A DNA stretch of 53,511 nucleotides from an uncultured Verrucomicrobiota bacterium. Lineage in GTDB: Bacteria; Verrucomicrobiota; Kiritimatiellia; RFP12; UBA1067. Both the position numbers and the translations under genes were made by a program. Below are positions 1-6,723 of the stretch, in pieces (within the stretch, counting starts at the first letter, position 1; the number at the start of each line of letters is the position of its first letter). The DNA lies in the NCBI GenBank assembly GCA_946610035.1, contig CAMOCC010000009.1, forward strand, positions 1-53,511, given 5' to 3'. The notes below the pieces were generated by a model that was not told where the DNA came from, ran no database searches, and was given only the letters and a program-made list of their open reading frames with translations.

Positions 1-27
1 ATGTAGTCGCAGGCCAATCGCTCAATT

Positions 28-48
28 GACGCGGCTGGAAGCCGCGTC
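28..48. repeat. Perfect 9-bp hairpin (GACGCGGCT / AGCCGCGTC)
   Basis: The two arms at 28-36 and 40-48 are exact reverse complements around a GGA loop, followed by TCCAAATTTTTC. It could be a terminator for a gene lying left of the window, or a dispersed extragenic palindrome. With one copy in view I cannot decide. Confidence 0.55.
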
Positions 49-192
49 TCCAAATTTTTCCCCCTGTTGCCTATTGCCCTACGTCTACCGGGTTCGCCTG
101 CACCGGCACGTTGGTGTCTTCGCCCTTGTTGTCAGCCGCCTGCGTGGTCTGCGATATGACCGCGATGCCGGGGATGCCGAAGGCGCATACCG

Positions 193-286
193 TCCACCTC
201 GCGAGCTGCCCTATGTCCACCTCGCGAGCTGCCCTATGCCCACCTCGCGAGGTACCTGCCATGTACCTCGGAAGGTGCACGCTATG
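193..286. repeat. Four 23-25 bp tandem repeats with CTCGCGAG palindromes
   Basis: Units start at 193, 216, 239 and 264. The first two (TCCACCTCGCGAGCTGCCCT followed by ATG) are identical; the third and fourth are diverged. Each of the first three carries the palindrome CTCGCGAG, extended in the third to ACCTCGCGAGGT. No open frame runs convincingly through the array on either strand. Confidence 0.75.
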
Positions 287-455
287 CTGCCTGTGAGGAC
301 TTTGCCTTCAGCTTCATGCTCATCTTAGGTTTTCTTTTTCGTTGTTTGAGTGAAGAGGGGGCGATGCGTACGTGGCGCGGGTTTCGCGCTCCACACGCCG
401 CATGCCCCCCTTATATATCCATTTGCAGCATTGTGTCACTCGGGCATTTCTACAT

Positions 456-485
456 GCACTCACGCGATAGCGGGAGTGCTTTTTT
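456..485 (+). terminator. Rho-independent terminator
   Basis: The arm GCACTCACGC (456-465) pairs with GCGGGAGTGC (470-479) around a GATA loop, with one A/G mismatch, and six T follow immediately. This is a textbook intrinsic terminator on the plus strand, but no plus-strand gene is visible upstream of it inside the window. Confidence 0.75.
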
Positions 486-510
486 ATCAAATAGGGGGTC
501 TGGGGGGAAA

Positions 511-581
511 TTAGGGTCGCATAGGGTCGCATAGAGTCTATTAGACGTTTAGACAATCACCAACCACCAATCACCAACTCA
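511..581. repeat. Composite intergenic repeat, copy 1 (TTAGGG decamers plus ACCAA heptamers)
   Basis: Decamers of the type TTAGGGTCGC/ATAGGGTCGC run at 511-550 and are followed at about 555-581 by ACCAACC/ACCAATC/ACCAACT heptamers. The same two-part layout recurs at 18164-18268, and the heptamer part alone at 26935-26980 and 45535-45553, always between genes. Confidence 0.7.
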
Positions 582-602
582 CAGTTCGTTGGCCGCACCC
601 CC

Positions 603-631
603 TTGCAAGGCGCGGTAAGTTTTGATATACT
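603..631 (+). promoter_or_regulatory. rpsB promoter
   Basis: The -35 box TTGCAA (603-608) and -10 box TATACT (626-631) are 17 bp apart. The start site should be near 638, giving a leader of about 100 nt before rpsB. Confidence 0.65.
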
Positions 632-637
632 ATGCGC

Positions 638-738
638 CATTCTGCCCATGGTGGGCGGGATGAAGCGAATGAATCGGGGTAGTCCATCCCCGGTCAAAGC
701 GGATTGATCTAACAACAAGGATTAAAGGAGAAAACAAA
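638..738 (+). promoter_or_regulatory. rpsB leader with two hairpins
   Basis: The predicted leader folds into two small hairpins: CTGCCC/GGGCGG (642-658) and CGGGG/CCCCG (675-692). The Shine-Dalgarno AAAGGAG follows, a few bases before the rpsB ATG. A structured leader is often used for autogenous control by S2 in other bacteria. Whether this one binds S2 is inference. Confidence 0.35.
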
Positions 739-1761
739 ATGGAAATGCCTACGTCCGCCCTCACGGGCATCACGCTCAAGGACATGTTTGATGCCGGTCT
801 TCACTTCGGCCATCAGACCAAGCGCTGGAACCCGAAGATGAAAGGCTACATCTTCGACAAGCGCAACGGAATCCACATCATCGACCTCACCCAGACGGTG
901 ACGCTTCTCGACGAGGCCGCGGCGTTCCTCCGCGACACCGTCCTCGCCGGCAAGAACATCCTCTTCGTCGCGACGAAGAAGCAGGTCTCCGAGATGGTCA
1001 AGGAGGCCGCCTCGTCCGTCAACCAGTTCTACATCACCGAGCGCTGGCTCGGCGGCACGCTCACGAACGCGAAGACGATCCGCTCGTCCGTGAAGCGCAT
1101 GCGCCAGCTCCAGGCCACGGCCAAGGCGAACGGCGGCGAGCTCTCCGAGCACAAGCAGGAGGCTTCGATGCTCCGCCGCGAGCTGAACAAGCTCGAGAAG
1201 AACCTCACCGGCATCGCCGACATGGCCGAGCAGCCCGGCGCCGTCGTCGTCATCGACGTCTGCCGCGAGGCTAACGCGGTCAAGGAGGCCGTCCGTCTCC
1301 ACATCCCCGTCGTCGCCATCGTCGACACCAACGCCGACCCCGAGCCGATCGACTACGTGATTCCCGGCAACGACGACTCCGTCCGCGGCGTCGAGCTGAT
1401 CCTCAACGGCCTCGTCAAGGTCGTCAAGACCGCGAACGACGAGTACAGCGCCAAGGCTGCCGAGGAGAGCCGCAAGCGCGAGGCCGAGCGCGCCAAGCGC
1501 GACGAGGCCGACAAGGCCGCCCGCGCCGAGCGCAAGGCCAAGGCCGCCGCGAAGAAGCCCGCCGCCGGTGCCGGCGCCGCCAAGAAGTCCGCCGTCGCCG
1601 TCAACGTGAAGGCCGCGGCGCGCGCCGCCAAGGAGGCCGCCGAGGCGAAGGCCAAGGCCGATCTCGAGGCGAAGCGCCAGGCCGCCGTCGTCGAGGCCGA
1701 GGCCGCCGTCGCCGCCGCGAACACCGAGGCTCCCGCAGCCGAGGCGCCGAAGGCGGAGTAA
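739..1761 (+). CDS. rpsB: 30S ribosomal protein S2
   Basis: S2 of the small ribosomal subunit, needed for S1 binding and translation initiation. Residues 1-230 carry the family hallmarks: LKDMFDAGLHFGHQTKRWNP near the N-terminus, RWLGGTLTNAKTI and AVVVIDVCREANAV in the middle. The family is normally about 230-260 residues, but this protein has 340. The last 100 or so residues are a low-complexity tail rich in Ala, Lys and Glu. The start is supported by AAAGGAG just upstream. It is followed by tsf as in most bacteria, so S2 and EF-Ts are probably co-transcribed from the promoter at 603-631. Confidence 0.97.
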   Translation: MEMPTSALTGITLKDMFDAGLHFGHQTKRWNPKMKGYIFDKRNGIHIIDLTQTVTLLDEAAAFLRDTVLAGKNILFVATKKQVSEMVKEAASSVNQFYITERWLGGTLTNAKTIRSSVKRMRQLQATAKANGGELSEHKQEASMLRRELNKLEKNLTGIADMAEQPGAVVVIDVCREANAVKEAVRLHIPVVAIVDTNADPEPIDYVIPGNDDSVRGVELILNGLVKVVKTANDEYSAKAAEESRKREAERAKRDEADKAARAERKAKAAAKKPAAGAGAAKKSAVAVNVKAAARAAKEAAEAKAKADLEAKRQAAVVEAEAAVAAANTEAPAAEAPKAE

Positions 1762-1776
1762 GGACAACGCAACGGA

Positions 1777-1798
1777 CGGGGGAGCCCAGGCTCCCCCG
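1777..1798 (+). other. rpsB-tsf intercistronic hairpin
   Basis: CGGGGGAGCC (1777-1786) and GGCTCCCCCG (1789-1798) are perfect complements. There is no U-tract, so this is more likely an mRNA-processing or attenuation structure that separates rpsB from tsf than a full terminator. Confidence 0.6.
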
Positions 1799-1832
1799 GA
1801 CCCCCACAATAAGGAATTTGGAGAATCAAGAA

Positions 1833-2681
1833 ATGGCTATCACAATCCAGCAGATCAAGGAACTTCGCGAGGCGACCGCCGCCGGCATGGGCGCCTGCAA
1901 GGAGGCTCTCACCGCCACCAACGGCAACATGGAGGAGGCCGTCAAGTACCTCCGCGAGAAGGGCCTCGCCGTCGCCGCCAAGCGCGTCGACAAGGAGTCC
2001 AAGCAGGGCCTCGTCACCATGGCCGAGGCGGCGGACAAGAAGTCCATCGCCCTCGCCGAGATCAACTGCGAGACCGACTTCGTCGCGAAGACCGAGGCGT
2101 TCGTGAAGTTCGCGAACGACGCCGCGAAGGTCGCGCTCGAAGGCAAGGACATAGAGGCGACGCTCAACGACGACTTCAAGATGCTCCTCACCAAGACGGG
2201 CGAGAACGTCAAGATCCGCCGCAGCGAGCGCTACGTCCTCGAAGGGACGGGCATCCTCTCCGGCTACATCCACATGGGCGGCAAGATCGGCGTCCTCGTC
2301 GAGCTCGCGACCCCGTGCGACAAGTGCGCCGCGTCCGCGGAACTCGCGGAGGCCGCCCACATGCTCTGCCTCCAGATCGCGGCGAACGCGCCGAAGTACA
2401 TCAATCCCGAGGACGTCCCCCAGGCCGAGATCGACGCCGAGCTCGAGATCAAGCTCAACGCGCTCAAGGAGCAGAAGGGCAAGCTTCCTCCGGAGCAGGC
2501 CCTTGTCGGCATCAAGAAGGGCATGGCCGCGAAGTTCTGCACGCAGATCTGCCTCATGAAGCAGGACTACGTCGCGGACGGCGACCTCACCGTCGAGAAG
2601 TACCTCGCGGGCGTCTCCAAGAACTGCGGCGGCGCGCCGATCACGGTCAAGCGCTTCGCCCGCCTCCAGCTCGGCGCCTGA
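1833..2681 (+). CDS. tsf: Elongation factor Ts
   Basis: Guanine-nucleotide exchange factor for EF-Tu in the cytoplasm, 282 residues. The N-terminal UBA-like domain reads IKELREATAAGMGACKEAL, followed by the conserved NCETDFVAKTEAF core that contacts EF-Tu. An in-frame TTG at 1818 would add five residues, but ATG 1833 has GGAG at 1820-1823 and gives the usual N-terminus (MAITIQQIKELR). It lies 71 bp after rpsB and ends shortly before the terminator at 2707-2736. Confidence 0.97.
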   Translation: MAITIQQIKELREATAAGMGACKEALTATNGNMEEAVKYLREKGLAVAAKRVDKESKQGLVTMAEAADKKSIALAEINCETDFVAKTEAFVKFANDAAKVALEGKDIEATLNDDFKMLLTKTGENVKIRRSERYVLEGTGILSGYIHMGGKIGVLVELATPCDKCAASAELAEAAHMLCLQIAANAPKYINPEDVPQAEIDAELEIKLNALKEQKGKLPPEQALVGIKKGMAAKFCTQICLMKQDYVADGDLTVEKYLAGVSKNCGGAPITVKRFARLQLGA

Positions 2682-2706
2682 TGGACGCCCTGGCAAACCA
2701 GAAAGG

Positions 2707-2736
2707 GAGTCGCGGTGTTCACCGCGGCTCTTTTTT
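2707..2736 (+). terminator. Terminator of the rpsB-tsf operon
   Basis: GAGTCGCGGTG pairs with ACCGCGGCTC around TTC, followed by six T. The T-run is directly joined to the next promoter: GG and then TATAAT begin two bases later. Confidence 0.85.
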
Positions 2737-2744
2737 GGTATAAT
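2731..2744 (+). promoter_or_regulatory. proB promoter (leaderless type)
   Basis: T-tract, GG, then TATAAT at 2739-2744. The ATG of proB is 10 nt after the hexamer, so transcription should begin within a few bases of the start codon. No Shine-Dalgarno fits. The T-tract is shared with the upstream terminator. Confidence 0.7.
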
Positions 2745-2754
2745 ATCCGCAACC

Positions 2755-3513
2755 ATGAAAATCGTCGTCAAAGTTGGCACGCATGCCATAGCGAAGAAGA
2801 CGGGCCGTCCGGACTACCGCGCGCTCACCCGTCTCGTCGCGCAGTTGAGCTCCCTCCGCAAGGAGGGGCATGAGGTAGTGTTCGTCTCGTCCGGCGCCGT
2901 TGCGGCCGGTGTTGAGGCCTTGGGATTGAAGGCGCGGCCTACGGACGTCAACGACGTCCAGATGTGTGCAGCGGTCGGGCAGGCCCGGTTCATCTACGAG
3001 TACGAGAAGCTCTTCGCCGCGCACGGGGTGAAGATCGGGCAGATACTCCTCACGCACTACGACTTCGAGGACCACCACCGTGCGCAGAACGTGAAGAAGT
3101 CTATTGACCGACTTGTCCATGCGGGGATCGTTCCGATCATCAACGAGAACGACGTCGTGGCGGACGAGGAGCTCAAGGGCAGGACCTTCGGCGACAACGA
3201 CTGGCTGAGCTTCCTCATCGCGAAGCTAATCAAGGCCGACACGCTCGTCCTCCTCACGACGGTGGACGGGCTCCTCGATGCGAAGGGGCGCCGCATCCCG
3301 CGCGTCGACACCTTCCGCAACGTGATGAAGCTTGTCCGCGCCGGGGAGAAGGGCAACCTCTCCAAGGGCGGCATGGACTCCAAGCTGCGCGCCGTCAAGG
3401 CGGCTGTCGAGGCCGGAATCGACGTCTTCATCGCAAACGGACGCAAGAGCGTCCTCGCCCCGATCTTCGCCGGCAGGTCGGTCGCCACCTTCTTCCCCGG
3501 AAGCGCCCTTTGA
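2755..3513 (+). CDS. proB: Glutamate 5-kinase, catalytic domain only
   Basis: Phosphorylates L-glutamate to glutamyl 5-phosphate, the first step of proline synthesis. The 252 residues form an amino-acid kinase domain: KVGTHAIAK at the N-terminus (usually KxGS), VSSGAVAAG for nucleotide/substrate binding, PIINENDVV and FGDNDWLS, and GKGGMxSK-like KGNLSKGGMDSK near the end. The C-terminal PUA domain found in the roughly 370-residue E. coli enzyme is absent, as in some other bacteria. proA is not adjacent. The downstream gene begins in the stop codon, so the two are probably co-transcribed. Other amino-acid kinases are less likely given the NENDVV motif. Confidence 0.9.
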   Translation: MKIVVKVGTHAIAKKTGRPDYRALTRLVAQLSSLRKEGHEVVFVSSGAVAAGVEALGLKARPTDVNDVQMCAAVGQARFIYEYEKLFAAHGVKIGQILLTHYDFEDHHRAQNVKKSIDRLVHAGIVPIINENDVVADEELKGRTFGDNDWLSFLIAKLIKADTLVLLTTVDGLLDAKGRRIPRVDTFRNVMKLVRAGEKGNLSKGGMDSKLRAVKAAVEAGIDVFIANGRKSVLAPIFAGRSVATFFPGSAL

Positions 3514-6149
3514 CGGACGTGGAGACGGTCCTTCTCAAGCCCGGGGCGAAGCCAGTCGACGCAGTAGCGGACTACCTCGCGGAGAAAGCCGTCCTCGACG
3601 ATGCGGGCGTCATGTCTCTCGCCCGCATCCTGCTCGTCGTCCCGACCGCGCAGTCGGGACGGCGCATCCGCCTTGCGCTCGCGAGGCGGTTCCCGTCCGG
3701 GCTCGTCCCGCCCGTCGTCCGCACCCCCGCCCATCTCGTCGAGAGGGACTCCGACGGCGAGGCGACGCGAACGGACGAACTGGTCGCCTTCTGGGAGGCG
3801 CTTGGCGGGAAGGGCACTTTCGACAACGCCGCGCAGCTTGCGGACATCAGGGCGATCCTCGGCGCCGGCGCGCTGTCGTTCGCGGACGTCGCAGGCAGGG
3901 TCGGGGATATCGTGGGCGGTGACCTTGCGGACGTCGAGATTGCAAGGTGGAGGGAGCTCGCCGAAGTCGAGGCTCGCTATCTTGAGGCGCTGGCGCGGCG
4001 CGGCAGACGGGACCGCACGGAGTCGCTGAAGGAGTCTCTCGCCCGCCCCGTCAGCCTCGACGGCGTCGAGGAGGCCGTCGTCGCGTGCGTACTCGACCCA
4101 TCCCCGCTCATGTCCCGCGCGCTGGACGCGCTTGCACTGCCAGTCACCGAGCTCAAGCCGAGCCTCCCGGCGCCAGATGCGTCGCCGCTCCTGACGCGGC
4201 AGATCGTCGCATGCGGAACGGCGGCGAGCGAGGCGTGGAGGATCGCCGACATATTCGCGTCAGTCAAGGGCGACGAGGCGCTCCCGGCGTTGTGCCTGGC
4301 GGATGCATCGCTGTTCCCCGAGATCCAGGGTGCCCTTGAGGCGAGGGGGCTGTCGGTCCACAACCCCTCGGCGACGCCGCTTGCGACGTCCTCGCTCGGA
4401 CACCTCGTGGCGCAGGTCGCGGCGTTGAAGCGCACATCATCCTACTCCGTCTACTCCTCCTTCATACGCGGCGGGGACGTCCGCCGCTGGCTGTGCGAGA
4501 AACTCGGCTATACGGAGGCGGACATGTCGCGTTCGCTCATCGACCTTGACAACGCGCAGGCGAAGATACTGCCCGAGAGGATGGAGGACATCGGCCCGAA
4601 GACAAGGGGGGCGGTCCGCAACATCTACGAATTCGTCGCCAAGGAGCTGCGGAAGAAGTCCGTTCGCGACATCATGCGCTCGATATTCGCCGGCATGACG
4701 CTCGACGAAGGCGACGCGGGCGCGAGGGAGTTCGCGGCGGCGGCGGACGCGATGAGGGGGCTTCTCGACGAGTGCTTCGCCGAGGACGTGCCGGAGGCGG
4801 CGAGGCTGGAGCTGTTCGAGGGGCGGCTTGGAGAGGCGACGTATTCGCTTGAGCCCGACGAGGGCGATGTCATCCTCACGGACGGATGGCTGGAGCTGCC
4901 GTTCCTCGATGCGGACGAGTTGATCGTCGCCGGCTTCCAGGAGGGATGCGTGCCGGAGAGCGTCGTGGGGCACGCGTTCCTGCCCGATTCGCTTCGGCGC
5001 GGGCTGGGACTCCCGGACAACGCGTCGCGCGGCGCGCGGGACCGTGCGATACTGGACCTCGCGCTTTCGTGCAGGGAGTCCGGCGCTGTCACGGTCTTCT
5101 TCCACGCCATAGACGGGAACGGCGACGTGCTGAAGCCGTCGAGGCTTCTCTTCGAGGGGACGGACGACGCGACGCTTTCGGACAGGGTCAAGAGGTTCTA
5201 TTCGATGCGTGCGGGGACGGAGGAATCGGTTTCCGCAGACCTGCCGGAAGGGTGGCGGCTCAGACTGCCGTTTCCGCCGGAGGCGAGGGAGCTCGACCAC
5301 GCATCGCCGTCCAGTCTCGACACGTACTTGAAGTGTCCGTTCACCTACCTCCTCAAGAAGACGTTCGGCGAGCGGATGGACGACAGGGCCGAGGAGCTTG
5401 ATCCGGCCGAGTTCGGTTCGCTCGTCCACGAGGCCCTTGAGGAATGGGCGGGGACGCCGCTCAGGGATTCGACGGACGCCGGGGAGATCGCGGCGGACCT
5501 TGCGGGGCGCGTGGACGCGATACTTGGGCGGCGTTTCGGGACGGATGTTCCGGCGATAGTGGCGCTTCAGGGCGAGAGCGTGAAGAGGCGGCTCGCCAAT
5601 TTCGCGGCGGTGCAGGCGGTCCGCAGGTCGGAAGGCTGGCGCATCGTCGCGTCCGAGCGCAAGCTCGAGGTCGTGTACGGCCACACGCGGGTACACGGAC
5701 GATGCGACCGCGTCGACTACAACGACTTGACGGGCGAGTGGTGCGTCATCGACTACAAGACGTGGGACTCCGCCGACAGGGCGGTTTCATACGATGCGAA
5801 GAAGAAGGTCTGGAAGAGCCTTCAGCTGCCGCTTTACTGCGCGATGCTGGATGCGGACGCCGACCCCGCCTTCGCGGGGGCGAGGCTGGAGCGCATAACG
5901 GCGGCGTACTGCATACTCGGGAAGACGGCGGCCGACGTGAAGTTCTCCGACCCGATGTCCGGGGCTTTGGTCGCCGAGGCGGAGGCGGAGGTCAGGCGGC
6001 TCGTCGGACTGATCGAGCGCGGCGTGTTCTGGCCGCCGTCCCCGACGCGCGAGTGGGCGTGGGATTTCGGCGAATGGATCTCGGGCTCGCCCGAGGAGAG
6101 CGTCGATCCGGCCTGGATCAAAGACCAGATGCGCCGCATCGAGCACTAG
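3510..6149 (+). CDS. AddB/RecC-like PD-(D/E)XK nuclease-helicase protein
   Basis: Probably the AddB-like partner of a double-strand-break resection helicase-nuclease, 879 residues. The N-terminus has a degenerate helicase start (LLVVPTAQSGRRIRLAL). The middle contains VAGFQEGCVPESVVG and a following LRRGLGLPDN, typical of UvrD/AddB-type proteins. The C-terminal nuclease shows SSLDTYLKCPFTYLLKK, the His-bearing FGSLVHEALEEWA, then GRCDRVDY and VIDYKTW (D...DYK), so the nuclease looks intact. The TTG start overlaps the proB TGA; a GTG at 3519 is the alternative. No AddA-type helicase gene is in the window. Confidence 0.8.
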   Translation: MTDVETVLLKPGAKPVDAVADYLAEKAVLDDAGVMSLARILLVVPTAQSGRRIRLALARRFPSGLVPPVVRTPAHLVERDSDGEATRTDELVAFWEALGGKGTFDNAAQLADIRAILGAGALSFADVAGRVGDIVGGDLADVEIARWRELAEVEARYLEALARRGRRDRTESLKESLARPVSLDGVEEAVVACVLDPSPLMSRALDALALPVTELKPSLPAPDASPLLTRQIVACGTAASEAWRIADIFASVKGDEALPALCLADASLFPEIQGALEARGLSVHNPSATPLATSSLGHLVAQVAALKRTSSYSVYSSFIRGGDVRRWLCEKLGYTEADMSRSLIDLDNAQAKILPERMEDIGPKTRGAVRNIYEFVAKELRKKSVRDIMRSIFAGMTLDEGDAGAREFAAAADAMRGLLDECFAEDVPEAARLELFEGRLGEATYSLEPDEGDVILTDGWLELPFLDADELIVAGFQEGCVPESVVGHAFLPDSLRRGLGLPDNASRGARDRAILDLALSCRESGAVTVFFHAIDGNGDVLKPSRLLFEGTDDATLSDRVKRFYSMRAGTEESVSADLPEGWRLRLPFPPEARELDHASPSSLDTYLKCPFTYLLKKTFGERMDDRAEELDPAEFGSLVHEALEEWAGTPLRDSTDAGEIAADLAGRVDAILGRRFGTDVPAIVALQGESVKRRLANFAAVQAVRRSEGWRIVASERKLEVVYGHTRVHGRCDRVDYNDLTGEWCVIDYKTWDSADRAVSYDAKKKVWKSLQLPLYCAMLDADADPAFAGARLERITAAYCILGKTAADVKFSDPMSGALVAEAEAEVRRLVGLIERGVFWPPSPTREWAWDFGEWISGSPEESVDPAWIKDQMRRIEH

Positions 6150-6515
6150 CTATTTGTCCCAGCTTGCCTTGGGAGGAGGGGATTTGTCGCTCCATTCCGG
6201 GAGGGAGATGATGTTTCCTGCGCTGTCGTTGCCGGTGAGATACGCCTCGGAGACGTATTCGCGGCGCTGCTTCATTTCGGCGAGAAGGCTCCTGATCTCG
6301 ATGACGGCGTCGTAGCACATGTCCAGGACCTGCGAGCGGGTCGCTTCGTCCACGCCCGGGAGGCGGAGGAGCTCGACTGACGACAGAAGCACCGTCGCGG
6401 GCTGCCCGAGCGCGTGGCAGAACCCGGCCAGCGACTCCATCACAACCTTCGCCCGCTCCGCCTGGAGTTCGGCGATCCTGAAGACGTGTTCGATCCTCCT
6501 GCGGTCGCTCGGCGC
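6150..6515 (-). pseudogene. Histidine-kinase HisKA-like fragment, 5' truncated
   Basis: The minus frame encodes RRRIEHVFRIAELQAERAKV, then a phosphoacceptor-type helix pair with GFCHALGQPATVLLSSVELL, and ends in a short Pro/Lys tail. This resembles the HisKA dimerisation/phosphoacceptor domain with a His in the right place (FCHALGQP), but no HATPase domain follows. An ATG at 6587 exists, but residues before RRRIEH are the antisense of the receiver fragment on the other strand and look random. The true N-terminus appears lost at about 6505-6520. The stop lies one base from the AddB-like gene. Confidence 0.6.
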
Positions 6516-6679
6516 CGCGCACGCGCGTCGTAGTCTCGTCCGGCTCGCGCGAGGACGACATAAGGATGCTCTTCGCTGCGCATCCATACGACGGATTCCT
6601 CGCGAAGCCGTACACGATAGCGGAGTTGAAGGAGATACTTTCCGGCGGATCCGGGGAATCGGACTTCACCGACGTCTGA
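6512..6679 (+). pseudogene. Response-regulator receiver fragment, 5' truncated
   Basis: The plus frame ending at TGA 6677-6679 reads TRVVVSSGSREDDIRM, then HPYDGFLAKPYTIAELKEIL. This is the last third of a receiver domain: beta-4 with VVSSG and the conserved Lys in FLAKPY. No start codon or first two-thirds of the domain exists; a stop lies at 6479-6481 and the similarity fades near 6511. It meets the HisKA fragment head to head. The guaA promoter begins in the bases just after its stop. Confidence 0.65.
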
Positions 6680-6693
6680 TTTTTTGATATAAT
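6680..6693 (+). promoter_or_regulatory. guaA promoter
   Basis: TTTTTTGA followed by TATAAT at 6688-6693. The leader to the guaA ATG is about 25 nt and contains GAAAGGAG. Confidence 0.7.
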
Positions 6694-6723
6694 CTGTGAA
6701 AACCCCTGAAAGGAGACAATTCG

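Larger units (their letters stand above)
1..632. other. Gene-poor repeat-rich region upstream of rpsB
   Basis: I see no convincing gene here. The stretch holds a hairpin (28-48), a degenerate 23-bp tandem array (193-286), a rho-independent terminator (456-485), a decamer/heptamer intergenic repeat (511-581) and the rpsB promoter (603-631). A minus-strand frame ending at 71 has a plausible C-terminal half (contains AFGIPGIAVISQTTQAADN) but its N-terminal half is only the tandem array. A short minus-strand frame beginning near 317 (MSMKLKAKSSQAA) stops where the array starts, so a small gene broken by the array is possible. Positions 287-455 show nothing I can name. Confidence 0.5.

Noticed and set aside
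316-556. Frames of 72-78 codons on both strands before rpsB
   Set aside because: They cross the terminator hairpin and the decamer repeat, lack ribosome sites and resemble no protein.
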